Positions 26,331-34,903 of a stretch of DNA of 64,000 bases are shown here, in pieces. Origin of the DNA: Streptomyces sp. YS415 (GTDB lineage: Bacteria > Actinomycetota > Actinomycetes > Streptomycetales > Streptomycetaceae); NCBI RefSeq assembly GCF_023544665.1, contig NZ_JAMJFL010000010.1, positions 186,001 to 250,000 of the forward strand, in the 5' to 3' direction. Within the stretch, counting starts at the first letter, position 1, and the number at the start of each line of letters is the position of its first letter. The notes below the pieces were generated by a model. The model ran no database searches, was not told where the DNA came from, and saw nothing but the letters and a program-made list of their open reading frames with translations. The position numbers were made by a program, and so were the translations under genes.

Positions 26331-26521
26331 GGCGTCAACAGCCTTTCGCGGCGGCAAGGGTGGGCTCGCGCCGGGGCGACGCAGCATGCGGCCGACCGTA
26401 AGAAGATGCCGCTGCCCCGGTCAACGGCGGCCCGCGGAACTTCATGCGGGTGTCACACTCGCGCGGTCACCTGCCGGGCTCCTGCGGCCGGATGACGACC
26501 GGATGACGGAGGATGGACGGC

Positions 26522-26944
26522 ATGTCAGACGCCTTCACCACTCGAGTTCTCCAGGTCGCCTCCGGCTCCGCGGAGACCGTCATCGATCTCACCCGCGACT
26601 GCGAGGCCTTCCTCCGGGAGTCGGCCGGCGGCCGGGACGGCCTGCTGAACATCTTCGTCCCCCACGCCACGGCCGGCATCGCCGTGATCGAGACCGGCGC
26701 CGGCAGCGACGACGATCTCCTCGCCGCCCTGCACACCCTGCTCCCGGCCGACGACCGCTGGCAGCACCGCCACGGCAGCCCCGGCCACGGCCGCGACCAC
26801 GTCCTGCCGGCCCTCGTGCCCCCGCACGCGACCCTCCCGGTGCTCAAGGGGAGGCTGGAACTGGGGACTTGGCAGTCGGTGTGCCTGGTGGACACGAACA
26901 AGGACAACCCCAACCGGCAGGTGCGGCTGAGCTTCCTGAGCTGA
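26522..26944 (+). CDS. YjbQ/UPF0047 family protein
   Basis: This 140-residue protein matches YjbQ: GLLNIFVPHATAGIAVIETGAGSDDDLLAAL, then HGSPGHGRDHVLPALVPPHATLPVLKGRLELGTWQSVCLVDTN. The conserved His residues and Glu form the presumed active site. Members are reported to have weak thiamine-phosphate synthase activity, though the in vivo role is unsettled. The start at 26522 has GGAGG nine bases upstream, so the ATG at 26513 is less likely. A GC hairpin 22 bp after the stop should end the transcript. Confidence 0.88.
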   Translation: MSDAFTTRVLQVASGSAETVIDLTRDCEAFLRESAGGRDGLLNIFVPHATAGIAVIETGAGSDDDLLAALHTLLPADDRWQHRHGSPGHGRDHVLPALVPPHATLPVLKGRLELGTWQSVCLVDTNKDNPNRQVRLSFLS

Positions 26945-26965
26945 AAGAGCCGGACAGGCCGAGCA

Positions 26966-26987
26966 GCACCGGCCGCGCGGTCGGTGC
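26966..26987 (+). terminator. Hairpin terminator after yjbQ-like gene
   Basis: GCACCGGCC and GGTCGGTGC form a 9-bp stem (one G-T wobble) with a GCGC loop, 22 bp after the stop codon. No T-run follows, as is common in Streptomyces. Confidence 0.6.
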
Positions 26988-27097
26988 GCCCCGCGTTCGC
27001 GGCCCCGGCATCCGAACCCTCACGAACCTTGCCGGGAACCGGCAATGCGCGGGCGGTGGCCGGTCGGGCACGATACCTCGCGGGGAGCACCGCGGAT

Positions 27098-27140
27098 GGT
27101 TCCGGTGCCGGGCGCCGACCGGGTGTCCGGCACCGGAACC
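27098..27140 (-). terminator. Long hairpin terminator after sulP gene
   Basis: A perfect 14-bp inverted repeat, GGTTCCGGTGCCGG and CCGGCACCGGAACC, with a 15-base loop lies 8 bp beyond the stop of the minus-strand SulP gene. It should also protect against read-through from the plus strand. Confidence 0.7.
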
Positions 27141-27147
27141 ACGTCGG

Positions 27148-28686
27148 TCAGTGGCCGCCGGTGAGCTCGCCGCTGAGCCGCCGGTGCAGGTGGGCGCTGG
27201 GCTCGTTCAGGCCGGTGATCTCCACCCGCTTACCGCGCCGGGCGTACTTCGCCTCGACCATGTCCAGCGCGGCGACCGAGGACGCGTCCCAGATGTGCGC
27301 GGCGGACAGGTCGATGACCACGTGCTCCGGGTCGGTGGCGTAGGAGAAGCGGCCGACGAGGTCGTTGGACGAGGCGAAGAACAGCTCGCCCGTCACCCGG
27401 TAGACCACGCTGCCGCCGTCGGGGTCGGTGACGGCGGTGACCTCGGCGACCCGGGCGACGCGCCGGGCGAAGACGGCCATGGCGATGACCGAGCCGGCGA
27501 CGACGCCGATGGCGAGGTTGTGGGTGGCGATCACACACGCGACCGTGACCACCATGACGGTGATCTCCCCCGCGGGCATCCGCCGGAGTGTCTTCGGGGC
27601 GACGGAGTGCCAGTCGAAGGTGGCGACCGACACCATGACCATCACCGCGACCAGCGCCGCCATGGGGATGCCGGAGACGACCGGTCCGAAGACGATGCAC
27701 AGCACCATCAGGAACGCGCCCGCCAGGAACGTCGACAGCCGGGTGCGGGCGCCGGAGACCCGTACGTTGATCATCGTCTGGCCGATCATGGCGCAGCCGC
27801 CCATGCCGCCGAAGAACCCGGTGACGATGTTGGCGACGCCCTGGCCGACCGACTCCCGGGTCTTGGAGGAGGTGGTGTCGGTGATGTCGTCGACCAGCTT
27901 GGCGGTCATGAGCGACTCCATCAGGCCGACCAGCGCCATCGCGAGCGCGTAGGGGGCGACGGTCGTCAGGGTGTCCAGGGTGAACGGCACGTCCGGCAGA
28001 CCGGGCACCGGCAGCGCCGACGGCAGCTCCCCCTTGTCGCCGACCGTCGGCACCGCGATCCCGGCCGCGACGGTGAGGACCGTGAGGACGGTGATGGAGA
28101 CCAGCGGCGCCGGGATCACCGTGGTGGCCCGCGGGAAGAACACCATCAGCGCCAGCCCTGCCGCGAGCAGCGGGTAGACCGGCCAGGGCACGTCCGTCAG
28201 CTCGGGCACCTGCGCCATGAAGATCAGGATCGCCAGGGAGTTGACGAAACCGACCATCACGCTGCGCGGCACGAACCGCATCAGCCTGGCCACGCCCAGG
28301 GCGCCGAGGACGATCTGGATGACACCGGCGAGGATGACGGCGGCGACGAGGTAGCCAAAGCCGTGCTCGCGGTTGAGCGGGGCGATGACCAGGGCGACGG
28401 CGCCGGTGGCGGCGGAGATCATGGCGGGCCGGCCGCCGACGACGGCGATGGTGACGGCCATGGTGAACGAGGCGAACAGCCCGATGGCGGGGTCCACCCC
28501 GGCGATGATCGAGAAGGAGATCGCCTCCGGGATCAGCGCGAGGGCGACCACGAGACCGGCCAGCACCTCGGTGCGCAGCACCTTCGGATCGGACAGCCAC
28601 GACGGACGTCGGCAGCCGCGCAGCCAGGCGGCAGGCGACGGTACGGAGGAGGGCAAGAGGAAGGGACCTGTCGTGCTCGGGCACAC
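27148..28686 (-). CDS. SulP-family anion transporter with STAS domain
   Basis: This protein of about 512 residues has ten or more membrane helices and the SulP signature near the start (VLAGLVVALALIPEAISFSIIAGVDPAIGLFASF, then GGRPAMISAATGAVALVIAP), followed by GGMGGCAMIGQTMINVRVSGARTRLS. The C-terminal STAS domain (about the last 110 residues) has VVIDLSAAHIWDASSVAALDMVE. Members move sulfate, bicarbonate or other anions in symport with H+ or Na+. The start is uncertain: GTG at 28686 or at 28773; no good ribosome site is seen for either. It is divergent from the iron operon. Confidence 0.87.
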   Translation of the reverse strand: MCPSTTGPFLLPSSVPSPAAWLRGCRRPSWLSDPKVLRTEVLAGLVVALALIPEAISFSIIAGVDPAIGLFASFTMAVTIAVVGGRPAMISAATGAVALVIAPLNREHGFGYLVAAVILAGVIQIVLGALGVARLMRFVPRSVMVGFVNSLAILIFMAQVPELTDVPWPVYPLLAAGLALMVFFPRATTVIPAPLVSITVLTVLTVAAGIAVPTVGDKGELPSALPVPGLPDVPFTLDTLTTVAPYALAMALVGLMESLMTAKLVDDITDTTSSKTRESVGQGVANIVTGFFGGMGGCAMIGQTMINVRVSGARTRLSTFLAGAFLMVLCIVFGPVVSGIPMAALVAVMVMVSVATFDWHSVAPKTLRRMPAGEITVMVVTVACVIATHNLAIGVVAGSVIAMAVFARRVARVAEVTAVTDPDGGSVVYRVTGELFFASSNDLVGRFSYATDPEHVVIDLSAAHIWDASSVAALDMVEAKYARRGKRVEITGLNEPSAHLHRRLSGELTGGH

Positions 28687-28883
28687 CCGGCGGCAGGAGC
28701 GGGCAGGCGGCGGAAGGGGTACGGCGGAGCCGCTCGCCCGGTCAGGGGCGGCGGTGCGAAGACCGGGCGGCACACGGGGGCTTCGTCGGCCCCGGCGCGG
28801 CGGACAGCCGGTCCGATGACCTGGGCAAGCCTACCTTCTACGGCCGGACCGGCCGGTCGCTCCAGCCCCCTCACTGATCGAGT

Positions 28884-28902
28884 TTAGGTTAGGCTAACCT
28901 CT
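28884..28902 (+). promoter_or_regulatory. DmdR/IdeR-type iron box
   Basis: TTAGGTTAGGCTAACCTCT matches the actinobacterial iron-box consensus TTAGGTTAGGCTAACCTAA at 17 of 19 positions. It ends 5 bp before the GTG of the siderophore ATPase gene. Iron-loaded DmdR1/IdeR should repress the operon here. Confidence 0.9.
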
Positions 28903-28907
28903 GTTTC

Positions 28908-29765
28908 GTGCGATCAAGCGAAGAGACCCCCGCGGCCCCGACGGCTCGCGGTCATGAACTGTCGGCCACCGGCGTCACCGTGGCCTACGACGGCGTGGAC
29001 GTCGTGCACGACGCGTCGGTGACCCTGCGGCCCGGCCGGGTGACCGTGCTGGTGGGGCCGAACGGCAGCGGGAAGTCGACGCTGCTGCGGACGATCGCGC
29101 GGTTGCAGCGGCCCAGGACCGCCACCCTCGTCGTCGACGGCACCGACGGTCTGGCGCTGACCCCGCGCGAGTTCTCCCGCCGGGTGGCCCTGCTGACCCA
29201 GGGGCGCCCCACCCCGAGCGGGCTGACCGTCCGGGACGTCGTCGAGTTCGGCCGCTACCCCTACCGGGGCCGCTGGGGCAGGGCGGACCCGGACGGGCCG
29301 GCCGCGGTGGACCGCGCGCTGGCCATGACGGGAGTCGCCGAACTCGCCGGGCGCGGCGCCGAGCACCTCTCCGGCGGACAGCTCCAGCGGGTCTGGCTCG
29401 CGAGCTGCCTCGCCCAGGAGACCGGCGTACTGCTCCTGGACGAGCCGACGACCTACCTCGACCTGCGGTACCAGATCGAACTCCTCGACCTGGTCCGCGA
29501 CCTCGCGGACGACCACGGCATCGCGGTGGGCGCCGTCCTGCACGACCTGGACCAGGCCGCGGCCCTCGCCGACCGGATCGTCCTGCTGCACCGGGGCCGG
29601 ATCGTCGCCGACGGCCTCCCCGAGGACGTACTGACGGCCGAGCGGCTGACCGACACCTACGGCATCCGCATCGACGTCGACACCGACCCCCTCACCGGCC
29701 GGCTGCGCACCCGCGCCATCGGCCGACACCACCAGCGAAGCGAAAGGCTCAGCACACCCTCATGA
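28908..29765 (+). CDS. Iron-siderophore ABC transporter ATPase (FecE/FepC-like)
   Basis: This 285-residue importer ATPase has Walker A GPNGSGKST, Q-loop ALLTQGRPTPSGLTVRDVVEFGRYPYRG (typical of siderophore and B12 importers), signature LSGGQLQRVWLAS, Walker B VLLLDEPTTYLD and switch His VLHDLDQAAALADR. It powers uptake of ferric siderophores. The start is GTG with no ribosome-binding site and an iron box 5 bp upstream, so the mRNA may be leaderless. Its stop overlaps the start of the binding-protein gene (ATGA). It forms an operon with the next two genes. Confidence 0.93.
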   Translation: MRSSEETPAAPTARGHELSATGVTVAYDGVDVVHDASVTLRPGRVTVLVGPNGSGKSTLLRTIARLQRPRTATLVVDGTDGLALTPREFSRRVALLTQGRPTPSGLTVRDVVEFGRYPYRGRWGRADPDGPAAVDRALAMTGVAELAGRGAEHLSGGQLQRVWLASCLAQETGVLLLDEPTTYLDLRYQIELLDLVRDLADDHGIAVGAVLHDLDQAAALADRIVLLHRGRIVADGLPEDVLTAERLTDTYGIRIDVDTDPLTGRLRTRAIGRHHQRSERLSTPS

Positions 29766-30748
29766 GACGCCTCCTCCTCACCGCGGCGGCCGCCACCGCC
29801 GCGGCGCTCACCCTGACCGCCTGCGGAACCACCGAGCCCGCCGCCGACAGCGCCGAGGCCACCAAGACCGCCGAGCGCATCACCCTCACCGACGCCTCCG
29901 GGACCAAGGTCGAACTCGACGGACCCGCCACCAAGGTCGTCGGCACCGAGTGGCACGAGGTCGAGCTGCTGATATCGCTGGGTGTGGACCCGGTCGGCGT
30001 CGCCGACGTCAAGGGCTACCAGACCTGGGACCAGGCGGTTCCGCTGAAGAACGAGCCCAAGGACATCGGCACCCGCGGCGAGCCCAGCATGGACACGATC
30101 GCCGCGCTGAAGCCGGACCTCATCGTCGCCAGCACCGACCTGCCGCCGGCCGCCGTGAAGCAGCTGCGCGAGGTCGCCCCGGTGGTCGAGGTGAAGTCCG
30201 CCGACGCCGCCGACCCGATCGGGCAGATGACGGAGAACCTCGACCTGCTCGCCAAGGCCACCGGCACCACCGAGCAGGCCGCCAAGGTCAAGGAAGCCTT
30301 CGACGCCAAGCTCGCCGAGGGCAAGAAGGCCCTCGCCGACGCCGGTCTCGCCGGAGCCGCGTACGCCTTCGCCGACGGCTACGACATCTCCAACCAGGTC
30401 TCGGTCCGCCCCTTCACCAGCGGCTCCCTCATCGGCGCGGTCAACGAGCGGCTCGGCCTGAAGAACGACTGGACCGTCAAGGGCGACGAGAGCTACGGCC
30501 TCGGCTCCACCGACGTCGAGGGCCTCACCAAGCTCAGCGACGACGTGCACTTCGCCTACATCGGCAACGACGGCGACAAGAACAGCACCCCGTTCACCGG
30601 CACCCTGGCCAAGGACAAGGTGTGGACCTCGCTGCCCTTCGTGAAGAAGGGCAACGTCCACCGGCTGGACGACGGCATCTGGATGTTCGGCGGTCCCGGG
30701 TCGATGAACCAGTACGTCGACTCCGTCGTCGCCGCGCTGACGAAGTAA
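29762..30748 (+). CDS. Iron-siderophore-binding lipoprotein
   Basis: This 328-residue protein carries a lipoprotein signal: MRRLLL, Ala-rich core and lipobox LTAC with Cys at about 22. The Peripla_BP_2 fold follows, with VVGTEWHEVELLISLGVDPVGVADVKGYQTW and LKPDLIVASTDLPPAAVKQLREVAPVV typical of FecB/FhuD-like receptors. It sits outside the membrane, captures ferric siderophore and hands it to the fused permease. Translation is coupled to the upstream ATPase by an ATGA overlap. The siderophore cannot be read from sequence. Confidence 0.93.
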   Translation: MRRLLLTAAAATAAALTLTACGTTEPAADSAEATKTAERITLTDASGTKVELDGPATKVVGTEWHEVELLISLGVDPVGVADVKGYQTWDQAVPLKNEPKDIGTRGEPSMDTIAALKPDLIVASTDLPPAAVKQLREVAPVVEVKSADAADPIGQMTENLDLLAKATGTTEQAAKVKEAFDAKLAEGKKALADAGLAGAAYAFADGYDISNQVSVRPFTSGSLIGAVNERLGLKNDWTVKGDESYGLGSTDVEGLTKLSDDVHFAYIGNDGDKNSTPFTGTLAKDKVWTSLPFVKKGNVHRLDDGIWMFGGPGSMNQYVDSVVAALTK

Positions 30749-30752
30749 CGCC

Positions 30753-32819
30753 ATGGCCGTCACCGCGACAACCTCCGCCACCCGTCCGTCGGCGGCCATG
30801 TCCCGGACGGGCGCGGCCGCGGTGACGGCCGCCCTGGTCCTGCTGGTCATGGCCCTCGCGGTCGTCGACATCACGCAGGGCACCGCCGCCGTCGGCGCCT
30901 TTGAGGTCTGGAAGGCGCTCACCGGGCAGGCCGACCCCGCCGACGCCTCCGTCGTCATCGCCTCCCGGCTGCCCAGGATGACCGCGGGACTCCTCGTCGG
31001 GGCCATGCTCGGCATGGCGGGCGCCGCCCTCCAGGCGGTCAGCCGCAACGTCCTCGCCTCCCCCGACACCCTCGCCGTCAACGCCGGCTCCTACCTGGCC
31101 CTGGGCCTGGTGGCCGTCACCGGCATCTCGCTGCCGCTGCTCGCCTCCTCCGGGGTCGCGCTCCTCGGCAGCCTCGCCGCGGCGGCCGTGGTGCTCGGCC
31201 TGTCCGGGCTCGGCGCCGGCACCGTACGCCTCGTGCTCGCGGGCACCGCCCTGATGCTCGGCCTCAACGCCGTCACGGAAGGGCTGCTCCTGCTGTTCCC
31301 GGAGGAGACCCACGGGCTCTACCAGTGGAACCAGGGCAGCATCGGCCAGAACGGCTTCGACGGCGTGGTCCGGATGGCGCCCCTCGGTCTCGTGGGCCTG
31401 CTCGGGCTGCTGCTGGTGGCCCGCCGGGTCGACGCGCTGGCCCTCGGTGACGAGGCCGCCCGCGGCGTCGGCGTGCCGGTCCGCGCCACCCGGGTCACCG
31501 CCGTGGTGCTCGCGGCACTGCTGTCCGCCGCGGCCGTCACCCTGGCCGGACCGATCGGCTTCGTCGGCCTGTGCGCCCCCGCCCTCGTCCGGCCCCTCGC
31601 CCGCCGCTACCGGGCCTTCACCCGCACCCGTGTGAGCCTGCCGGTCACCGGGCTGACCGGCGCGGCCCTGGTCCTCGGCTCGGACGTGCTGCTCAGGTCC
31701 CTGGTCCCGGCGGACCGCGCGGTCGCCGTGCCGACGGGCGTGGTCACCAGCCTGGTCGGCGCCGTCTTCCTGATCGTCATGGCGGTACGCCTGAAGGACA
31801 CCGCCGCCTCGGCCGCCCCCGACCGGCTGCGGATCAGGAGCCGGGCCGTCTTCCTCACCGTCACGGCCGTCCTGGCGGTCGTCCTCGTCGGGGTGGCGAT
31901 CGCCGCCCTGCTGCTGGGTGACGCCAAGCTGCTGCTCGGTGACGTCGTCAACTGGGCGCAGGGCAGGGCGGGTCAGACCGTGTCCTTCGTGCTGGACACC
32001 CGGGTTCCCCGGGTCCTGGCCGCGCTGCTCGCCGGGGCCGCCCTCGCCCTGTCCGGCACGCTCATCCAGGCCGTGACCCGCAACCCGCTGGCCGAGCCCG
32101 CCGTGCTCGGCGTCTCCGGCGGGGCCGCGCTGGGCGCCGTACTCCTGGTGACGACCGTGCCGCTGGCCGGGTCGTGGAGCCTCGCGGGGGCGGCGTTCGC
32201 GGGCGCGGCGGTCAGCTCGGTCGTCGTCTTCGGCCTCGCCGCGCGGGGCGGGTTCCAGCAGAACCGGCTGGTGCTCGTCGGCATCGGTGTCGCCACCGCC
32301 GCCACTGCGCTGATCAGCCTGTTGATCGTGCTCACCGACCCGTTCAACGCGGTCAAGGCGCTGACCTGGCTGACCGGTTCGACGTACGGCCGGACGATGC
32401 CGGACGTCGTGCCGCTCGCGATCGTCGTCGTGCTGGGAGTGGTCGTCGCGGTGGCGCGGCGCGCGGAGCTGGACCTGGTCTCGCTCGACGAGGACACCCC
32501 GCGGCTGCTGGGCATGGACCTGGCCCGGGGGCGCCTGGGCTTCCTCGTGCTGGGGGTGCTGCTGAGCGCCACCGCCGTCGCCGCCGCGGGCACGATCGGC
32601 TTCGTGGGACTCGTCGCCCCGCACGCCGCCCGCGCCCTGGTGGGACGGCCGCACGCCCGGGTGGTCCCGGTGGCCGTCCTGCTCGGCGCCGCCCTGGTGT
32701 GCACGGCGGATCTGCTGGGCCGAACCGTGATCGCGCCCGCACAGCTCGGCGCCGGGATGGTCACCGCGGTGATCGGCACGCCGTACTTCCTGTATCTGCT
32801 GGTGCGCAGCCGCCGTTAG
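30753..32819 (+). CDS. Fused double-length siderophore permease (FecCD-FecCD)
   Basis: This 688-residue integral membrane protein consists of two tandem FecCD permease units, each about 330 residues with around ten helices. The first unit has SRLPRMTAGLLVGAMLGMAGAALQAVSRNVLASPDTL and GPIGFVGLCAPALVR; the second has TRVPRVLAALLAGAALALSGTLIQAVTRNPLAEPAVLG and GTIGFVGLVAPHAARAL. As in E. coli FhuB, one chain supplies both halves of the channel. It begins 4 bp after the lipoprotein stop. Confidence 0.93.
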   Translation: MAVTATTSATRPSAAMSRTGAAAVTAALVLLVMALAVVDITQGTAAVGAFEVWKALTGQADPADASVVIASRLPRMTAGLLVGAMLGMAGAALQAVSRNVLASPDTLAVNAGSYLALGLVAVTGISLPLLASSGVALLGSLAAAAVVLGLSGLGAGTVRLVLAGTALMLGLNAVTEGLLLLFPEETHGLYQWNQGSIGQNGFDGVVRMAPLGLVGLLGLLLVARRVDALALGDEAARGVGVPVRATRVTAVVLAALLSAAAVTLAGPIGFVGLCAPALVRPLARRYRAFTRTRVSLPVTGLTGAALVLGSDVLLRSLVPADRAVAVPTGVVTSLVGAVFLIVMAVRLKDTAASAAPDRLRIRSRAVFLTVTAVLAVVLVGVAIAALLLGDAKLLLGDVVNWAQGRAGQTVSFVLDTRVPRVLAALLAGAALALSGTLIQAVTRNPLAEPAVLGVSGGAALGAVLLVTTVPLAGSWSLAGAAFAGAAVSSVVVFGLAARGGFQQNRLVLVGIGVATAATALISLLIVLTDPFNAVKALTWLTGSTYGRTMPDVVPLAIVVVLGVVVAVARRAELDLVSLDEDTPRLLGMDLARGRLGFLVLGVLLSATAVAAAGTIGFVGLVAPHAARALVGRPHARVVPVAVLLGAALVCTADLLGRTVIAPAQLGAGMVTAVIGTPYFLYLLVRSRR

Positions 32820-32879
32820 GGAGGCTGCCGGTGGAGCCCGCGGCGGGCGACGAGTTCGGCCGTCAGGCGACCGGCGTGC

Positions 32880-33656
32880 TCAGTCCTGCTCGGCGAGGTC
32901 CCTCTCCAGGGCGCGCGCCGTGGCGTTGAGGGTGGCGACCAGGGGCTGCAGCCGGTGGGGGTCGTAGCGCACGCGGGGCATCGACACCGACAGGCCCGCC
33001 AGCGCGGTGCCGTTCCGGTCGCGCACCGGCACGCCGACGGCCACGAGGCCGCGCTCGGAGCGCTCCCGGTTGACGGCGAAGCCGTTGCGCCGCAGTCGTT
33101 TCAACTCGGTGCGCAGCCGGGCGAGATCGGGACGGTCCGCCGGGCGGTCGCGGTACCGCTCGGGGGCGTAGACCTCGTCCAGTTCCGCCTCGGGAAGGTC
33201 GGCGAGCAGCAGCAGCCCCGCCGTCGTGCGGTGCGCCGGGAACACCATGCCCTCCCGGGAGCCGACCCGCAGCGCCTGCCGGCACTCCACGCCGGCGATG
33301 AACCGGACCGTGTCCCCGGTGCGCACGATCAGGTTCGCCGTCTCCTCCAGCAGTTCCACCACCCGCTGCAGATGGGGCAGCGCCGCCGCGCGCAGCCGGG
33401 ACACCAGCGACGGGGAGTGCGCGGCGAGTTCCAGCACCGGGCCCGCCCGGTAGACGCGGTCCTCGTCCTGCACGGCGAAGTCCCGGTAGACGAGCATGGC
33501 GAGGATCCGGTGGGCGGTGGACCGGGCGACGCCCAGCCGCTCGGCGATCTGCGACACGGTCGCGCCGCCCTCCAGCTGCAGGACGATCGCCGCCCGCAGC
33601 GCGTGGTCCACGCTGGCGATCGGGTAGGGCGGCGGATTCTTCAGCGGCTTGTCCAT
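32880..33656 (-). CDS. IclR-family regulator of the gentisate operon
   Basis: This 258-residue protein has an N-terminal winged helix (ATVSQIAERLGVARSTAHRILAMLVYRDFAVQDEDRVYRAG, about 31-70) and an IclR effector-binding domain (GMVFPAHRTTAGLLLLADLP and LVAVGVPVRDRNGTALAGLSVSMP). It is divergent from the gentisate dioxygenase gene, with a perfect palindrome in the 77-bp spacer. IclR regulators such as Corynebacterium GenR control the same pathway, which makes this the likely local switch responding to 3-hydroxybenzoate or gentisate. Activator versus repressor action cannot be told. Confidence 0.9.
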   Translation of the reverse strand: MDKPLKNPPPYPIASVDHALRAAIVLQLEGGATVSQIAERLGVARSTAHRILAMLVYRDFAVQDEDRVYRAGPVLELAAHSPSLVSRLRAAALPHLQRVVELLEETANLIVRTGDTVRFIAGVECRQALRVGSREGMVFPAHRTTAGLLLLADLPEAELDEVYAPERYRDRPADRPDLARLRTELKRLRRNGFAVNRERSERGLVAVGVPVRDRNGTALAGLSVSMPRVRYDPHRLQPLVATLNATARALERDLAEQD

Positions 33657-33675
33657 CACCGGTGACCTGCCTTCG

Positions 33676-33694
33676 GATTCTGCTCTGCAGAATC
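33676..33694. promoter_or_regulatory. Probable IclR operator
   Basis: GATTCTGC and GCAGAATC form a perfect 8-bp inverted repeat around TCT, between the divergent IclR and gentisate dioxygenase starts. Length and symmetry fit IclR-type sites. Confidence 0.72.
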
Positions 33695-33733
33695 TATCCG
33701 TTCTCCAGGCGGACGCGGCACACGCTGTCGTCC

Positions 33734-34903
33734 GTGACCGATTCCTCCCTCGCGCACGACACCGCACCGGCTTCCCCCGTCCGCCTCCAGGCCGTCGCCG
33801 CGGACGGACAGCCCGAGGTCACCCCGGCGCTCGAAGAGCTGTACCGGGGCTTCGAACAGGAACTGCTCGTCCCGCTGTGGACCGAGATAGGCGACCTGAT
33901 GCCCGCCCACCCGCGCTCCCGGGCCCTGCCGCACCTGTGGCGCTGGGAGCGGCTGCGGGAGCTCGCGGCCCGGGCCGGCGACCTCGTCCCGGTCGGCCGG
34001 GGCGGCGAGCGGCGGGCCATCGCGCTGGCCAACCCGTCCCTGGGCGGCCGGCCCTTCGCCACGCCGACGCTGTGGGCCGCGATCCAGTACCTCATGCCCG
34101 GCGAGGACGCGCCCGAGCACCGGCACACCCAGCACGCCTTCCGCTTCGTCGTCGAGGGCGAGGGCGTGTGGACGGTCGTCGGGCGCGACCCGGTCGCCAT
34201 GCGGCGCGGCGACTTCCTCCCGCAGGCCGGCTGGAACTGGCACGCCCACCACAACGCCACCGCCGCGCCGATGGCCTGGATCGACGGCCTGGACATCCCC
34301 CTGCAGTACGCCGCCGAGACCCAGTTCTTCGAGTTCGGCCGGGACCGGCTCAGCGACGCCGAGCGGGCCACCCCCGACCGCTCGCGCGCCGAGCGCCTGT
34401 GGGGCCACCCCGGCCTGCGCCCGGTGGCCGCCGCACCCACCGGCCCCGGATCGCCGCTGCTCGCCTACCGCTGGGAGCACACCGACCGCGCCCTCAGCGA
34501 CCAGCTCGCCCTGGAGGCGGAGGGGCACGGCGGCACCGTCGAGCCCGGTCACGCCGCCGTCCGGTTCACCGATCCGGCGACCGGCGCCGACGCGCTGCCC
34601 ACCATCCGGGCCGAGATGCACCGGATCGCCCGCGGCACCGAGACCGCTCCGGTGCGCGAGACGGGCTCCTCGGTCCACCAGGTCTTCGACGGCTCCGGCA
34701 CCGTCACCGTCGGCGAGGCCACCTGGTCGGTCACCCGCGGCGACCTCTTCGTCGTCCCCTCCTGGCAGCCCTTCTCGGTCCGCTCCGAGGCCGGTGCCAC
34801 CGACTCCGACTCCGGCGCCCTGGACCTGTTCCGGTTCAGTGACGCGCCCGTCCTCGAAGCCCTGCGGCTCGACCGCACCCACGTGGAAGGAACCCCCCGA
34901 TGA
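33734..34903 (+). CDS. Gentisate 1,2-dioxygenase
   Basis: This 389-residue bicupin enzyme cleaves gentisate (2,5-dihydroxybenzoate) to maleylpyruvate using Fe(II) and O2. The N-terminal cupin has the metal-binding segment PEHRHTQHAFRFVVEGEG (about 127-144) and GWNWHAHHNATAAPMAWIDGLDIPL. The C-terminal cupin has SSVHQVFDGSGTVTVGEATWSVTRGDLFVVPSWQPF. Length is normal for the family. The start is probably GTG (MTDSSLAHD). Its end overlaps the next gene (ATGA). First gene of the ring-cleavage operon. Confidence 0.92.
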   Translation: MTDSSLAHDTAPASPVRLQAVAADGQPEVTPALEELYRGFEQELLVPLWTEIGDLMPAHPRSRALPHLWRWERLRELAARAGDLVPVGRGGERRAIALANPSLGGRPFATPTLWAAIQYLMPGEDAPEHRHTQHAFRFVVEGEGVWTVVGRDPVAMRRGDFLPQAGWNWHAHHNATAAPMAWIDGLDIPLQYAAETQFFEFGRDRLSDAERATPDRSRAERLWGHPGLRPVAAAPTGPGSPLLAYRWEHTDRALSDQLALEAEGHGGTVEPGHAAVRFTDPATGADALPTIRAEMHRIARGTETAPVRETGSSVHQVFDGSGTVTVGEATWSVTRGDLFVVPSWQPFSVRSEAGATDSDSGALDLFRFSDAPVLEALRLDRTHVEGTPR

